From Micrasema longulum (taxonomy: Eukaryota > Arthropoda > Insecta > Trichoptera > Brachycentridae), in the NCBI GenBank assembly GCA_022494885.1, contig JAGVSM010002852.1, positions 26,318-90,317 of the forward strand: a stretch of 64,000 nucleotides of DNA. The letters run 5' to 3'. The position numbers and the translations under genes are program-made. Under the pieces are notes generated by a model. It was given only the letters and a program-made list of their open reading frames with translations. It did not search any database and had not been told where the DNA came from. This document shows, piece after piece, positions 21,465 through 32,605 of this stretch (positions are counted from its first letter, which is position 1; each line of letters starts with the position of its first letter).

Positions 21465-21735
21465 TTCCTTCGCAATCCTCTTCAGAATGGGACGGGAGAT
21501 TTGAAAAGCAATTTGCTAGAAGAGTAGAGCAATACTTTGACCTGTGAAGGTGACTTTAGGGAAATTTCGACGCAGAAGCGAGCGGTCTCCGGCGTCGCAA
21601 CTCGAGGCGGGTCCTTCGCTGGGAATAGCGTCATCGTGGGTTAGGGATGATTTAAGCTCCATAAATCACGACTTATATGGACTTAATCCCAAAAGGGATT
21701 CATCAAAGTCACCACTTAAATATGGGAACCTGTTG
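21465..21735. promoter_or_regulatory. Low-copy block with inverted TAATCC sites
   Basis: GC-richer than its flanks and free of repeat copies. It holds a palindrome-like TTAATCCCAAAAGGGATTCA (21683-21702), two opposed K50 (bicoid/Otx-type) homeodomain cores. Nearby are Hox-like CCATAAATCACG and an NK-type CACTTAA. The 79-codon plus-strand frame at 21544 shows no family motif. A developmental enhancer is a reasonable inference only. Confidence 0.35.
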
Positions 21736-22178
21736 AGTTCGGATACTTCAATTACCAACGATATTTTACTCGTATTACAATAATATTTTAGATAATTAAA
21801 TTCGTATGCCTAAGTATATTAACATTTGTACTTATCTATATGTCTACAAAAGGTAATCTAATTTGGCTTCATGTAAAATGGTAACGGAGGCTCATCAACT
21901 TGATAAATCAATATCTATTAGGTGTACAACTTTGCTTCCGCCGTTTTTGTATATGGATTAAGCGGTATGTAGCGGTCGAAATAAATAAATAATTTATGCC
22001 GTACAATAAACTTGGGCATCTTTCAATATAACCTCATACAAACATTAGTCGATTTGTGTCTGCATCATAAAGTTATTATCGATTGAAAATGTCAGTTTAC
22101 GAGCTAAATTCCCCAAACGTTCTCAAATACTTATGTTGAGTATTAGTAAAAGAACATGTGTGAGTGGTTTTAACGCTT
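21736..22178. other. AT-rich spacer, nothing recognised
   Basis: No exon, repeat copy or RNA gene could be supported between the candidate enhancer and the MITE. Confidence 0.45.
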
Positions 22179-22421
22179 CAGGGCCCCATTTACAATGGGA
22201 AGTTAACAAAGTTATCTTCGACTAAAGAAAAACCGATATTTGTGTACGACAATCGGTATATTTGAACGAGCATTTCAAGTATTTTCGTCGGTCACCTATA
22301 ATTGAACATGTTTAGAAGAAACAATTGTATGCACATTTTGCTTTTCATACAGAAAACTAAATTTTACTTTGTAGATAAAATCAAAGATAAATGTTTACTT
22401 TCTATTGTAACCGGGGCCCTG
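22179..22421. mobile_element. MITE with CAGGGCCCC ends (hAT-like)
   Basis: A 243-bp element begins CAGGGCCCCATTTACAATGG and ends with the inverse, AACCGGGGCCCTG, giving imperfect TIRs of about 35 bp (GTTAAC/GTTTAC inside). CAGGG ends are typical of hAT-superfamily elements. The flanking 8-mers (TAACGCTT and AAACTGTG) do not match, so the expected 8-bp target duplication is not visible and the class is tentative. No coding capacity. Confidence 0.5.
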
Positions 22422-22514
22422 AAACTGTGATTTTCATTTCAAAGACAACCATAGCAGTGGAATAGAAAAAAAACAGTGGAAACAGTTGTGCACCTAATAG
22501 GACTTTATTGAAGT

Positions 22515-22628
22515 CATTATCATTATCATTCCCCTTTACGCACTTAGTGGTTCATAAGGCACTGCATTAGTGAATCGTATGCATCATATTTTGACCATCT
22601 ATTACATGAAGGTAACTCTTACGTTTCG
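22515..22628 (-). mobile_element. SINE family S3, 3' part
   Basis: On the plus strand it opens with the inverted tail ATTATCATTATCATT, then the conserved CATAAGGCACTGCATTAGTG and ATTACATGAAGGTAACTC. It ends exactly where the TTTCAAT minisatellite begins, so the SINE is either truncated by the array or seeded it. Confidence 0.65.
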
Positions 22629-22629
22629 G

Positions 22630-22778
22630 ATTTTCAATTTCAATTTTCAATTTCAATTTTTAATTTCAATTTTCAATTTCAATTTTCAATTTCAATTTCA
22701 ATTTTCAATTTCAATTTCAATTTTCAATTTTAATTTTCAATTTCAATTTCAATTTTCAATTTCAATTTCAATTTTAAA
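22630..22778. repeat. (TTTCAAT) minisatellite
   Basis: About 20 tandem copies of a unit alternating between TTTCAAT and TTTCAAT minus one base (TTTCAA). The array is continuous and only lightly diverged, so it is young. The open plus-strand frame over it is a repeating Phe-Asn-Phe-Gln peptide and has no biological meaning. Confidence 0.9.
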
Positions 22779-23284
22779 TTTTATTTATTCATATATATGT
22801 ACATTACAAAATGGAATACCTTAATTCATACATATCGAAATAATTAAAATAATAACGTAAAATTAGGTATATACAGATGCCAGTCTAGGAACGATAAAAT
22901 CGTCCATTCAATTATGAAAAATCCTAAACGCCAATTTTTCAAAATGCTTTTTCTAAAGAATGTGATTCTCTGTGAAATTCCCTTCTTTTCTGCATAATCG
23001 TTATTTTTACAATACTTTTGAAATTTTAAAATAATTTTCGTTTATCCTACGCCAAACACTCTAAATCATTTATCTTCACTATCCCAAACCCCTAGGATAC
23101 TCTTGAAAGGCAATCATACTTATTAACAGGATTTTCTTGCTTTTAATAATTTAACACTAACTAGCGTTAAAAATACTTACTCAGGAACGTACCGCTTGTG
23201 AAGTCAAAAAAAGCGCTCTCCTGCACATGATATTTTTTGGCGTTTATTATAGTTCAGAATTGCACAAACAAAATATGGCAGATT
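22779..23284. other. AT-rich spacer, nothing recognised
   Basis: No exon, repeat copy or RNA gene could be supported here. Confidence 0.45.
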
Positions 23285-23660
23285 AAACTATCTTTTAAAG
23301 AATCAATTCATATCCACCCTGCCAACAATCGATCCTAGGATCTTAAGTATGCCAGACGTACGCGTCAACCACTAAAAAATGGGGTGGACTTATCTCCAGT
23401 CGATTTCTTTTTTCAGGATTTCCACCCGAGAGCAGCAATCGAGTCGAAAACACTCGTCCAGGGTTCTGGTTATATTAGATACACATATAACTGTATTCTT
23501 CATCCGCCTGGACACATAATTAATAAAGTTAAACTTTAAAATTCCATTTCGCAGTTTAATACTACATAACTTAAAAAATATTATGTCAAATTTGCTCGGA
23601 ATCAATTTCAAGACCTCAATCATGATATATGAGTGCGCCAGCCACTATGCAACGAGGCGT
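23285..23660 (-). mobile_element. Bipartite SINE, family S4, with two tRNA-like heads
   Basis: Minus-strand order: a tRNA-like head (23660-23590, GCCTCGTTGCATAGTGGCTG), then the S4 leader (23530-23385, including GTCGAAAACACTCGTCC on the plus strand), then a second tRNA-like head (23375-23290). The arrangement head-leader-head could be a dimer or an insertion of one SINE beside another. It is related to 15840-16195 and 27120-27560. Confidence 0.55.
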
Positions 23661-24589
23661 ATTGTGTTTGTATTAGACTGTCCAAGTATTAGTCCTTAAA
23701 CTTAAAAAAAGTCCTGAAAAAAAAAACATCTTTTATGAGATATTTTATGCCGTTATACACAATAAAACTCATTTCGGGAATAGAACATGTGTCTAAGAAA
23801 CCCAACTATCCGAATCAACTAACTAACTCAGATAACTAAAAATTCAGCTTATTGGATTTTTTTCCGAAAAAATGTTTCTGTTTGAATAAATTATGGATGT
23901 TGAAAATGAAAATAAATGATTGAAAATGAAAAATGGGCTTTCAATTAATTAAATAAAAAGGCAACACTATTACATGTTAAGCGTAGTTACAAGTGCTGTA
24001 GGAACATTAGTACAGTATGAACGTATCGTACTGTAAATTAAGTCATTGTATGCTGAACATCTAGGTAAAAGTAAGCTGTTTGACTATCATCATCCGTTTT
24101 CGGGCCGGCAAGTCGTTATTTTGCGAATCGCAGAACGTTTCAGTATTTTTTTTTCTGAAATTCTGAAAGCGATTCGGATAGTCGGAGTTCGGATGATTGG
24201 AGTTCTACTATACTTATACTACTAAATTAACAAGATAGGCACAGTATTTCATGATCCATTTCTAACTTCAACTAACAATTTTCTATACGTACGTATGTAC
24301 ATTGTACACAACTTATTTTTTCAAAGAGTAAGCAGGTACTAAAAAAAATACTTAAACGTCAATTTTATTCTGGCTATTCTGTACAATTTTGTAATTAAAG
24401 GTGTCTAGGTATATGCATGTGATATATAATATTTTCATAATTCGGGAATAACGTCAAAAATATAATTTATATTCAAGGCGGATTTTTACGATTCCAATGA
24501 TATAACTATTATTGTATTCAAAATGAGTGGTCTTTTAAAATTTTCGGGTTTAAAAATGAGCACATACTAAACGCCCCTTTTTCATTTTT
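23661..24589. other. AT-rich spacer, nothing recognised
   Basis: No exon, repeat copy or RNA gene is supported between the two SINEs. Confidence 0.45.
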
Positions 24590-24770
24590 TTTACATTTTT
24601 TTGCACCACAACAGGCCAGGAGGCCCAATGACAGTGGTGAACTACATCACAGAAAACCCAGGCTTGAGAAAATTCAGGTGAATTTTTTTGTGTTCTCACC
24701 GGGAATCGAACCCGGAACCTTCCGTGCATGAGTCGAGCGTCTTGACCACTACACCACGGAGACCGCCATT
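24590..24770 (-). mobile_element. tRNA-derived SINE, family S1
   Basis: A full minus-strand copy: the tail side starts at TTGCACCACAACAGGCCAGG, the body includes ACCCAGGCTTGAGAAAATTC, and the head holds the inverse B box GGGAATCGAACCCGGAACC and inverse A box region CTTGACCACTACACCACGG. Open frames crossing it on both strands are SINE translations. Confidence 0.8.
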
Positions 24771-26589
24771 TTATCTTATTTGGCATCACGTCATTTTGAC
24801 GTCCCGCATTACGACCGTCGACCGAGCTTCTAACAAACATCGTTCAAATTTGACGCCAAAACGTCACACGTGCCCTTTGTCCCACTGGGGACACAACGTC
24901 TCGTTTTCGTGTAATTCAAAATATGCATATTTTAAACCTTTGTAGAAAGTTTATGCGGTGGCGCACGAAAAAAAAAATACCATTGTCATAGTATTTTTTT
25001 TCTTATATAAAAAGACTTTATTGGACCGACAAATATCTACAAATCATATGTTTTTTTAAAGTATGTGTCTTTGTTCAATTACCTAATAAAATAAATACTT
25101 TGAAAACATTACATTTTAATGCCTCTTCTATAAATTGTAATTGTTTTTCATAGACATAAGTAAAAGAAATAAAATATTTGTCAATTAAAGATACGTTATA
25201 GTTAGGTATCATCACTTTTGTCCGTTGGTAAAATGTCCTTAATTTGGTATGAATAAAAGTTTTGGCGTAACGTCAACTACCAGGCGACAAGGAAGAATAA
25301 AGGGTGATAGGCAATTAAATGTCCCTTCATTTCTTTCTTGTCTTCCTCTTCCTACAAGGAAACTTTCTTTATTGAATTAACATAAAATTCCCATAACACT
25401 TTCTTTTCTTAATTCGCAGATAATTCTATTTCCACGAAAATGACGCCATTTTAAAAGTTACTACTAAGTCCCTACTCGTAAAAACTGTATGTTTTCAGAA
25501 TCTTTTTTCTTTATACAAATTATTATTGAACATATTTACAACCTGTTTTGTTATACTATTGGAATCGCATATTCTTCGTGTTTTGATTAATTTAATAACT
25601 TTAAACCGTTTTTCAAAAATTCGGTTTTCCAGCGCTCTAGTACAACGGCGCGGCAAAAATACTTTAGTACTTACTACTAACAACGCAATAAGACAACTCA
25701 AGCATTCTTAAAAATAATGAAGAATGTATAATTATAGTAACTGTTGTATCTATGATATACATATTTAACTTTAACAAAATGGTCAGTGGAGGGGTGGTTA
25801 CGGCTCTGATTCTCCCGGTCAGACTTGTTTCTCCTGGTTTACTAACAAGCTAATGAACTAACATACCCTATCGCCGTCTTAATCGGGAAAATAAGATTAA
25901 GGGTGATAGACAAATTGACTATGTATACCGAGATACACCGTGGTAGTGGGTTTTAAATGTTTCAGTCCATTGTAAAGTATTTTAAACTGTCTCACGTCTT
26001 TGCTTTTTTAATGCAGTAGTGTTGTGTTTGTCTGGTATAAAATTTATGTATGGCAGTATTTTTGGGTAATGTTATGTGGTCGTTTTATTTATGTTTCCTA
26101 GTGCAATTTTGTATATAATTTTTATCGTCCGTCCGGACACAAAAACATAAGTCTCTGCAAGGCTGTAACATTTTTTTCAGATCCTTTTCCAAATTTGTGT
26201 GTACTCATTCATACCAACACACCTAAATATAGTATTTATACATACATTCTAAGTACTGTATAAAATTTAATACCTACCTACAGTTAATATAATAAATTTT
26301 CCCAGGCAAGTATTTAATGAAGAGTTTATGAGATGAACCACCGACAAAATTATAGGGAACACATTTTAATTATTAGCAGTGGACGTGAAAATCCTGGAAC
26401 CTTGTAATGTATCTACATACATGGAGGTCTTGTATAAAGTGCAAACCTTGTAAAGACTTGACCAAAATATATTTTTCTCACAATTTTTATTTTATATTTT
26501 TAACTTGCTCACATCTTATATGCTCAGATACGTATGTACATTTTTTTTTGTCCTTTTTCATTTTTTTAATAAATATTTTATATCAGTAA
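24771..26589. other. Mostly AT-rich spacer with a low-copy patch
   Basis: No gene recognised. A CpG-containing patch at 24780-24910 (GACGTCCCGCATTACGACC, ACGTCACACGTG) carries CRE-like and E-box words. A pyrimidine-rich low-copy stretch lies at 25320-25370. Neither has supporting structure. Confidence 0.4.
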
Positions 26590-26599
26590 ATAAACCTTC

Positions 26600-26805
26600 G
26601 CAGCAATGACTTTAAGTTCAAACCTTAAGCACTTCCGTAAAAGACTAATTGGGCCAAAAAAGACACTTGAATTTTCATTTTTTAAATGTCCTGTGCGACG
26701 GCGCGTAAAGCAATTTGAATTAAGGGCGGGTTTAAGTTTTAAGTTTTTACGGATAACGAGGGGTAGGCTAATGAACCGAAATACACTTAATTTGTCTTAA
26801 CACCG
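26600..26805. promoter_or_regulatory. Low-copy block with the shared 15-mer
   Basis: It contains TTGAATTAAGGGCGG at 26715-26729, the exact reverse complement of 13287-13301, with CCTGTGCGACGGCGCG just upstream and NK-type CACTTGA near 26664. The 64-codon frame at 26606-26800 is basic and shows no recognised motif. Regulatory function is inferred only from the shared word and low-copy character. Confidence 0.25.
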
Positions 26806-27119
26806 CTTGGAGTAAGATTAAAGACTAAAAATCCTCCTTTTTTAATGCAGGGTTGTGTAAATGGTACGTAAATGAAGTACCTACTTAAATAAATAATGTA
26901 ATAGTACCTTTCTCTTGATTACTTTTGGGTGAAATTAAAACCTGATTTACAGTTATTTAGTACCTATCTATTTTATTTCGTTAAAAGAAATAATTGTATA
27001 ATAATATTTAAAGCATTAACTTTGTGGTCAAATATTTAATAACATTTGGTGAAATTATTGTAAATTCACTTATTCATGTATTTCAATTGAATATATATTA
27101 GATTTATTTAAGTTTCATC
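26806..27119. other. AT-rich spacer, nothing recognised
   Basis: No exon, repeat copy or RNA gene could be supported here. Confidence 0.45.
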
Positions 27120-27560
27120 ATAATTACCATCCTCATTCATGTATACAGTGGTGCATCGAGCACAGTATTGGTAATCAATTGCATCATATTTCGATCTTCT
27201 GTTACATGAAGGTAATGTGATCAGTCTTACGCCCCAGGTGCTAGTCCAGAAAAAAGGAAGTATTTTTAATTTTTTTATTTTATCAAAGGCACTTTATTAA
27301 AATTTAACCAGCAGTTGTAGTTGTTGTTGTTGTTTCAACCACCTTAAAAATCAATATTTCACGTCAATATTATCTGGAATCGAATCTGGGACCTTAAAAA
27401 TGGCTGCTACACAATAAAGCGGCTTTTCTCCACTCGATTTTCTTATTCAAGGTTTCTACATACTTAAGAGCACCCATCGAGTTGAAAACACTCATCCCAG
27501 GTTATAATTCTATTTTGCCCAGATAACTAATTATTCATTCACCCGGACATAGAAATATCA
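27120..27560 (-). mobile_element. Bipartite SINE, family S4, near full length
   Basis: Minus-strand order: leader (27560-27430), decayed tRNA-like head (27430-27355, with the inverse B box GGAATCGAATCTGGGACC), an AT-rich stretch with a (GTTGTTGTT) run near 27318-27332, then the S3-type body and tail (27240-27130, ACAGTGGTGCATCGAGCACA). This is the clearest view of leader, head and GATGAT-type tail in one element. Confidence 0.6.
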
Positions 27561-27782
27561 GTTTCAATAAGTACTTAAGTAAGTTAAGTTAAGTACTTCT
27601 CCATAAAATACATAATCTTTTACTTGGAGAGGTACAGCATTTACACTAAATTATTATTAAAACGAGTATCAATAGAATTTATGTAACAAAATATAAAAAA
27701 TATTGTCATTTTTTAATTGTCCTTTACATGTCATCTCGCTGTTTTTTCTATAAAATGTTCCTTTAATTTAATGTTTAATTTG

Positions 27783-28505
27783 TTTACAATATTTGAGTTT
27801 TTCCAAATGTTCGTAGACAAAAGACTGGATTTCACCCCCTCGGGAGTCATTAAGATTAACAAATTACAACAGGGATGGAGAATACCTTAAATAAGGGAAT
27901 ATGGAAGTCTAGGAATTTATAGGGCTTATGACCTGTCATTGGCTGGTTTAAGTGGCCACTTTACACACTGTGTAACATTTACCATTTTTGCCTATGTTTG
28001 AACATCCATATTTCTTCAATTCTTCCATTTGTTGATTTTAGTGAAGTTAAAGAGTTAAAACCTTTATTGTTGTGAAGAGATTCATATGACAGAATTATTT
28101 CACATACTAGGCAACGCCTGAAAACCATTTTTTCAATTTTTAAACTTCTTCTTGGACCAGTTGGTTTCAATACAATATTTGAGTTTGTCCAAATGTTCGT
28201 AGACAAAAGACTGGATTTCACCCCCTCGGGAGTCATTAAGATTAACAAATTACAACAGGGATAGAGAATACCTTAAATAAGGAAATATGGAAGCCTAAGC
28301 ATTTACAGGGCTTATGACCTGTCATTGGCTGGTTTAAGTGGCAATGGTGAATGTTAAACAGTGTGTAAAGTGGCAATGGTGAATGTTACACAGTGTGTAA
28401 AGTGGCCACTTAAACCAGCCAATGACAGGTCATAAGCCCTGTAAATGCCTAGACTTCCATATTCCCTTATTTAAAGTATTCTCCATCCCTGTTGTAATTT
28501 GTTAA
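27783..28505. mobile_element. Long-TIR MITE family L, tandem pair
   Basis: A 386-bp direct duplication: TTCACCCCCTCGGGAGTC at 27831 recurs at 28217 with the same flanks. The first unit holds outer end, long arm and spacer. The second holds outer end and arm and then runs into an inverted arm (28376-28500), making a compact hairpin with a short repeated GGCAATGGTGAATGTTA at its centre. The two units are nearly identical over their shared part, so the duplication is recent relative to the family. Confidence 0.75.
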
Positions 28506-28507
28506 TT

Positions 28508-28713
28508 ACATTTGTTTGTTTTTTTTTTTGTTTTTTTTATTCTTTGCTCAACAATAGGCCAGGAGGCCCAATTACAGTTATAAATTACATCACAGAGCAC
28601 CCAGGCTTGAGAAAAATCACATTTATTTTTTTGTGTTCTCACCGGGAATCGAACCCGGAATCTTCCGCGTGTGAGTCAAGCGTCTTGACCACTACACCAT
28701 GGAGGCCACCATA
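28508..28713 (-). mobile_element. tRNA-derived SINE, family S1, beside MITE L
   Basis: The inverted poly-A tail (T-rich 28510-28540) is followed by AATAGGCCAGGAGGCCC, ACCCAGGCTTGAGAAAAATC, the inverse B box GGGAATCGAACCCGGAATC and the inverse A box region CTTGACCACTACACCATGG. It abuts the end of a long-TIR MITE, as the copy at 3828 lies inside one. The plus-strand frame 28499-28735 is its translation. Confidence 0.8.
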
Positions 28714-28904
28714 TCCGTATATCTTATATCTTTAATTAATAATAACTAACTGTCGTTACGTAGTTTTTCATTTATAAAAATAATTGTAATTATTTAGGTA
28801 CTTTTTTCATGTGCAACTTATAAAACTAATTACATCAAAAGGAATGTATAAATAAATAATTTCAACGAAATCAAAAAAAAAGAATTCTTAAACTCCATGA
28901 TGAA

Positions 28905-29025
28905 TATTACACAGTACATATGGCTACTCAAATCAGGTAATGACAGGTCATAAGCCCTTTAAATGTTTAGACATCTATCTTACGTTCTCATAAATGTTCC
29001 CCATCTCTGTTGCAATATGTCAATT
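28905..29025. mobile_element. Long-TIR MITE family L, single-arm fragment
   Basis: Only one decayed arm remains: TGAATATTACACAGTACATA, then AATGACAGGTCATAAGCCC, then CATCTCTGTTGCAATATG. It is more diverged than the other copies. Confidence 0.6.
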
Positions 29026-29189
29026 TTAATGTGTAAACATTATTCTGTCAATAGTTTTAAAAGTTTTTTTGCCTGTTTCTCAAATCGGCAATAAAAAAAA
29101 CACTTTTAATTCATATATTTATGTGTCAAGTAAATTTAAAAATATTTTTCACTGGAGAGTATGTAATTCTTAAGAAAATTATTTTAGGC

Positions 29190-29400
29190 AAAACTGTATT
29201 CTTCATTGTTTCTCGGTAGATTGAGGAATAAATTAGAAAGAAAAACTGCGGAACTCATCTATAAAACAATAATTATTCCAAATACAGATTACTGCTCTAC
29301 AGTATTACTTTTAGCTAATGACGTATATTATAATAAATTGTAAGTATGTATTTCTAAATAGAGCTACGATAATATTGCTGAAGAAAGGTACTATGGAGAC
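29190..29400 (+). pseudogene. LINE reverse transcriptase fragment (family H)
   Basis: The plus-strand frame gives 'LRNKLERKTAELIYKTIII', then 'PNTDYCSTVLLLANDVYYN' and, after a break near 29340, 'LNRATIILLKKGT'. This is the order of the region after the RT palm in CR1/jockey LINEs (YKxxIxPxxDYCS ... QNRAxRIIL). Only this short piece survives. The overlapping open frames that continue to 29658 are not related to it. Confidence 0.55.
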
Positions 29401-30877
29401 TTGCAACACTGGATATATGCAACTCCAGATGCCCGGCCTACCAACACAAAAGCGCAACACGTCACCAACGACCGAGAAACTAAATTTTCACTCTCTCCGA
29501 CCAGCATTGATTCCGGTTGTCTTCGAAATGACGTTGTTATTTTTATTATTATAACATTTAACGTAAATTTGTTCCAATTTTTACAGTTAATTTCAAACAG
29601 TACCTGTGCCAGTGCTCAGTATTTATTCATTGTATTTTATTTCATTTTGGTCAATTAAGTTGTAAATAAAACTTCAGATAAATATGTAAGTTATCAAACA
29701 TTTTATACCGCAACCTTGTAACAAAACATTGGTAAAATAATAAACAGATTGCACAACAGACGCTGTCCTAGTTCTTTTATGTTCAATAGACCATTTAAAA
29801 AAAATGGAGTTATGAATCCCAATATATTTATTGTCTTATTACGAGTTCATGTAACTAAAGAATTATTTTTCCCGTTATTAAATACTATTTTCAGCATTTT
29901 TTGAGTGCCAATCTCCACTTACTGATTTTACTTATTTGACTTTAAAAACAAATAAAATGTATTTTGTACAATTTGCAAAATGGTCTATTGAATATAAAAG
30001 AACGAAAGCAGGGTGCAGATATAATAAAATAGTAAAAATCCGAAAAAAACTCAATTTGATACCAGTAAAAAAGAGACTGATACATAGTATGACTGTTTTT
30101 ATATGTATCTATTTATATCCAACAAAATGAAGTCTAATGCTTAAATATTTCTTCAATAAGAAAATGCTAAATAAAAAAATCATATTCATAATTCATAATA
30201 AATAACAATGGAATAAGGCTGCCATTTGATAAAAATAGAGAATTCCAAAGTTGCTTGAGTATACAGGTGTAAAAATTTATAAAGAGATGCTTGAGTGTAG
30301 GAAGAATAAAAAGAGTTGGCATGAATTCAAAAAGAAATGTAATGTATAAAGTAAATTAATGTAAATATATATGTAATAAAAGTAAGTGTTAATATAAATT
30401 TGTATACTAATTGTAATGTAAGTTGATTCAAGAAATAATAGTAACAAATTTCACTCAGACACAGAAAAAATGCACAAATATCTTATAAAACCAATACCAT
30501 AAAACCTTTTACGGTGTAAAATCTCATTGCATGCATAATTGATATCCAATATTTCCCTACCGCATGAAGTGTTAAACGAATCGTATCCTTAAAGGTAAAG
30601 GGGCAGGTTCAATACTGCAAATGGATCGTTTCGTATTTGTAGAAACCAATTTAAACCCGTAAAGGTCTACAACAACTTGTTCTCTTTCGTTTAGGGAGAG
30701 ATGTGAGAAGATTAGATACTCGGAAAAAGAAAATGGCAGAAAAAATTCTCTAGAAAATTGTATCGACATTATTTGTGTATCTTATGCAATAGTAAGTATT
30801 CAAGCATGCTTACCACTGCATTACAAAGCAAACATTTTGCGTGTGTAAGTTTTAGTATAGAACACTTTATATGAATA
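29401..30877. other. AT-rich spacer
   Basis: No supported gene or repeat copy. Short frames at 29318-29658, 29936-30130 and 30572-30769 lack motifs and splice context. Confidence 0.45.
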
Positions 30878-31205
30878 CTTTATTTATTCATACGAATATA
30901 CATATTACAAAAAAATAATAACGTATCCCTAATTTTATGGGGCCAACAGCCCTGTGTTGAGTTGGGATACAACATAATGGAAAGTGGAACATGCATATTA
31001 TTAAACAATAATTATTACATAAACATATATTTTAATAAACATTTGGATAACACGCTAAATAGTATATAAATATATGCAATATTCCGCATCAGTCTCCTGC
31101 AATGGTCTCTTCCCTTAGACGAACTCCAAACTTGGACACTTTTCCTGAAAATGACTTTCGTTTTGAAGAATTTAATATAAGTTCATCCACTATTTGAAAA
31201 CTTGT
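30878..31205 (-). mobile_element. LINE family A 3' end
   Basis: Read on the minus strand, a decayed coding tail with basic residues (KRKSFSGKVSKFGVRLREE-like) is followed by a 3' UTR with CCAACTCAACACAGGGCTGT and a tail AATAAATAAAG at 30880-30890. It matches the 2530-2690, 44283-44675 and 61245-61575 copies. Confidence 0.65.
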
Positions 31206-32130
31206 AAATTAACCCTTAAAAGGCTATGCTACAAAATTCCTTTACACGCAGTGCGGAAAAATCGTGTTACCTCAAGCAAAAAACATAATATTCTGAAGTT
31301 CAGACATTGAAAAAAAAACATTGAGACGTAATACAATGAAATCATTCCTTTTTCATAATTTTTAATAATTCTAATATAATTTTCTAGCAAAATAAATAAA
31401 AAATGATAAATACGCCGGTCATATAATTAGCGTGCACTCTCGCCTATTGCCAAATCCCGACTGATTGAACGAATATCTTCTTTTGTTTTTCTCTCTTTCA
31501 CACAAGCTACAGAACAGCGTCTCTGTCTTCTTTGTTGTAAGTTGTATTCTCGTGCTTCTTTTCAAACAGTAAAACAGACCCAAACTCGCGAGCACTACGA
31601 AAATGAAATCGTTACGAACGGATTTAAAAAAAAAAAAAAATTCATTAATATGTATTAGAATAGTTTAAGGACCAATTTAAAAATGAAAAGGATTTTTTCT
31701 GCCGCTATTTTGGGCAGTTAGATTTTTTGCGAGCGGTACGTTCACGTAGGGGTAATCATTGTCCCGAGGATAGCCTGCTCGTCTATTTCGGTGGCGATGT
31801 CTCCGGACATTTTTACGTTCTATAAATTGCTTCTTAGACGTGGACAAAATAAGAGTCCGGGGACAAAACAGTATTGTATTTACTACGTGTAAACGGCATT
31901 TTAGGAATGGAGTTGAGGTTACGCGTTCTTTCTATCTTATTTAAATCTAAGTGTCACTTTCTTTTTACTTTCAGTTTTAAGAGGAGATATAGCTATAGCA
32001 TCGCGGAAAGTAAAAGGAATAAAAAAGTTTTATTACTTTCATCAAAAAGGCTTATACACTTAGTTATTTAAATTTATCGATAAGCAAGGTATTTTTAATG
32101 AAAAATTATATTTTTTTTTATATACAATGT
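31206..32130. other. Spacer with an unassigned low-copy patch
   Basis: 31690-31870 is GC-richer (GCGAGCGGTACGTTCACG, CTCCGGACATTTTTACG) and shows no copy in the window. A 16-A run lies at 31625-31640. No gene recognised. Confidence 0.4.
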
Positions 32131-32139
32131 CGCTCTAGA

Positions 32140-32385
32140 CGCAAGATTCCTAGAATAGCACTGGATGTTTCGGAGGCGGAGAGGGCATTAGGGCCCCCGA
32201 GGGGCCTATAATGCCTCCGCCGTTACGGCCGTCCGATTGCCTCGCAATGAGAAATCAGCCCTAGTCCAAACTGGAGACGAATCCATGAAAAATGCGGAAC
32301 TTGATCGAGAAGTGTCAGTCAGGTGCCTTTTAAGACCGCCAGGGGATGAAGATGCACTCAAATCCAAGGCCCATTAAATTGAATT
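32140..32385. other. GC-rich block with an imperfect hairpin
   Basis: Around 32172-32220 GGCGGAGAGGGCATTAGGGC is followed by its near inverse, GGGGCCTATAATGCCTCCGCC (arms about 20 bp, loop of a few bases). The flanks to 32370 are GC-richer and low-copy. It could be a conserved non-coding element or the ends of a small foldback. The hairpin stem is too broken for a miRNA call. Confidence 0.4.
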
Positions 32386-32605
32386 ATATTTCAGAAATAA
32401 TATTTTTTTTAAATATAGAAATAAAACTTCTAAAATACGCATAAAATAATATTTTTAATATCTTCAAAGTTAAAACGTTACTTAAAACTCCTTTGTCATT
32501 AAATTTACAAAGTGATCGATTTGTTATCAATCAATATATTTTTATTTCATATCAATTTACGAAAAGTTTAGTTGTGTTTGATTGTTCGATTAAAGCAGCT
32601 ACAAA

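Noticed and set aside
22570..22824. 84-codon Phe/Gln/Asn/Ser-rich frame
   Set aside because: It is a translation of the TTTCAAT minisatellite.
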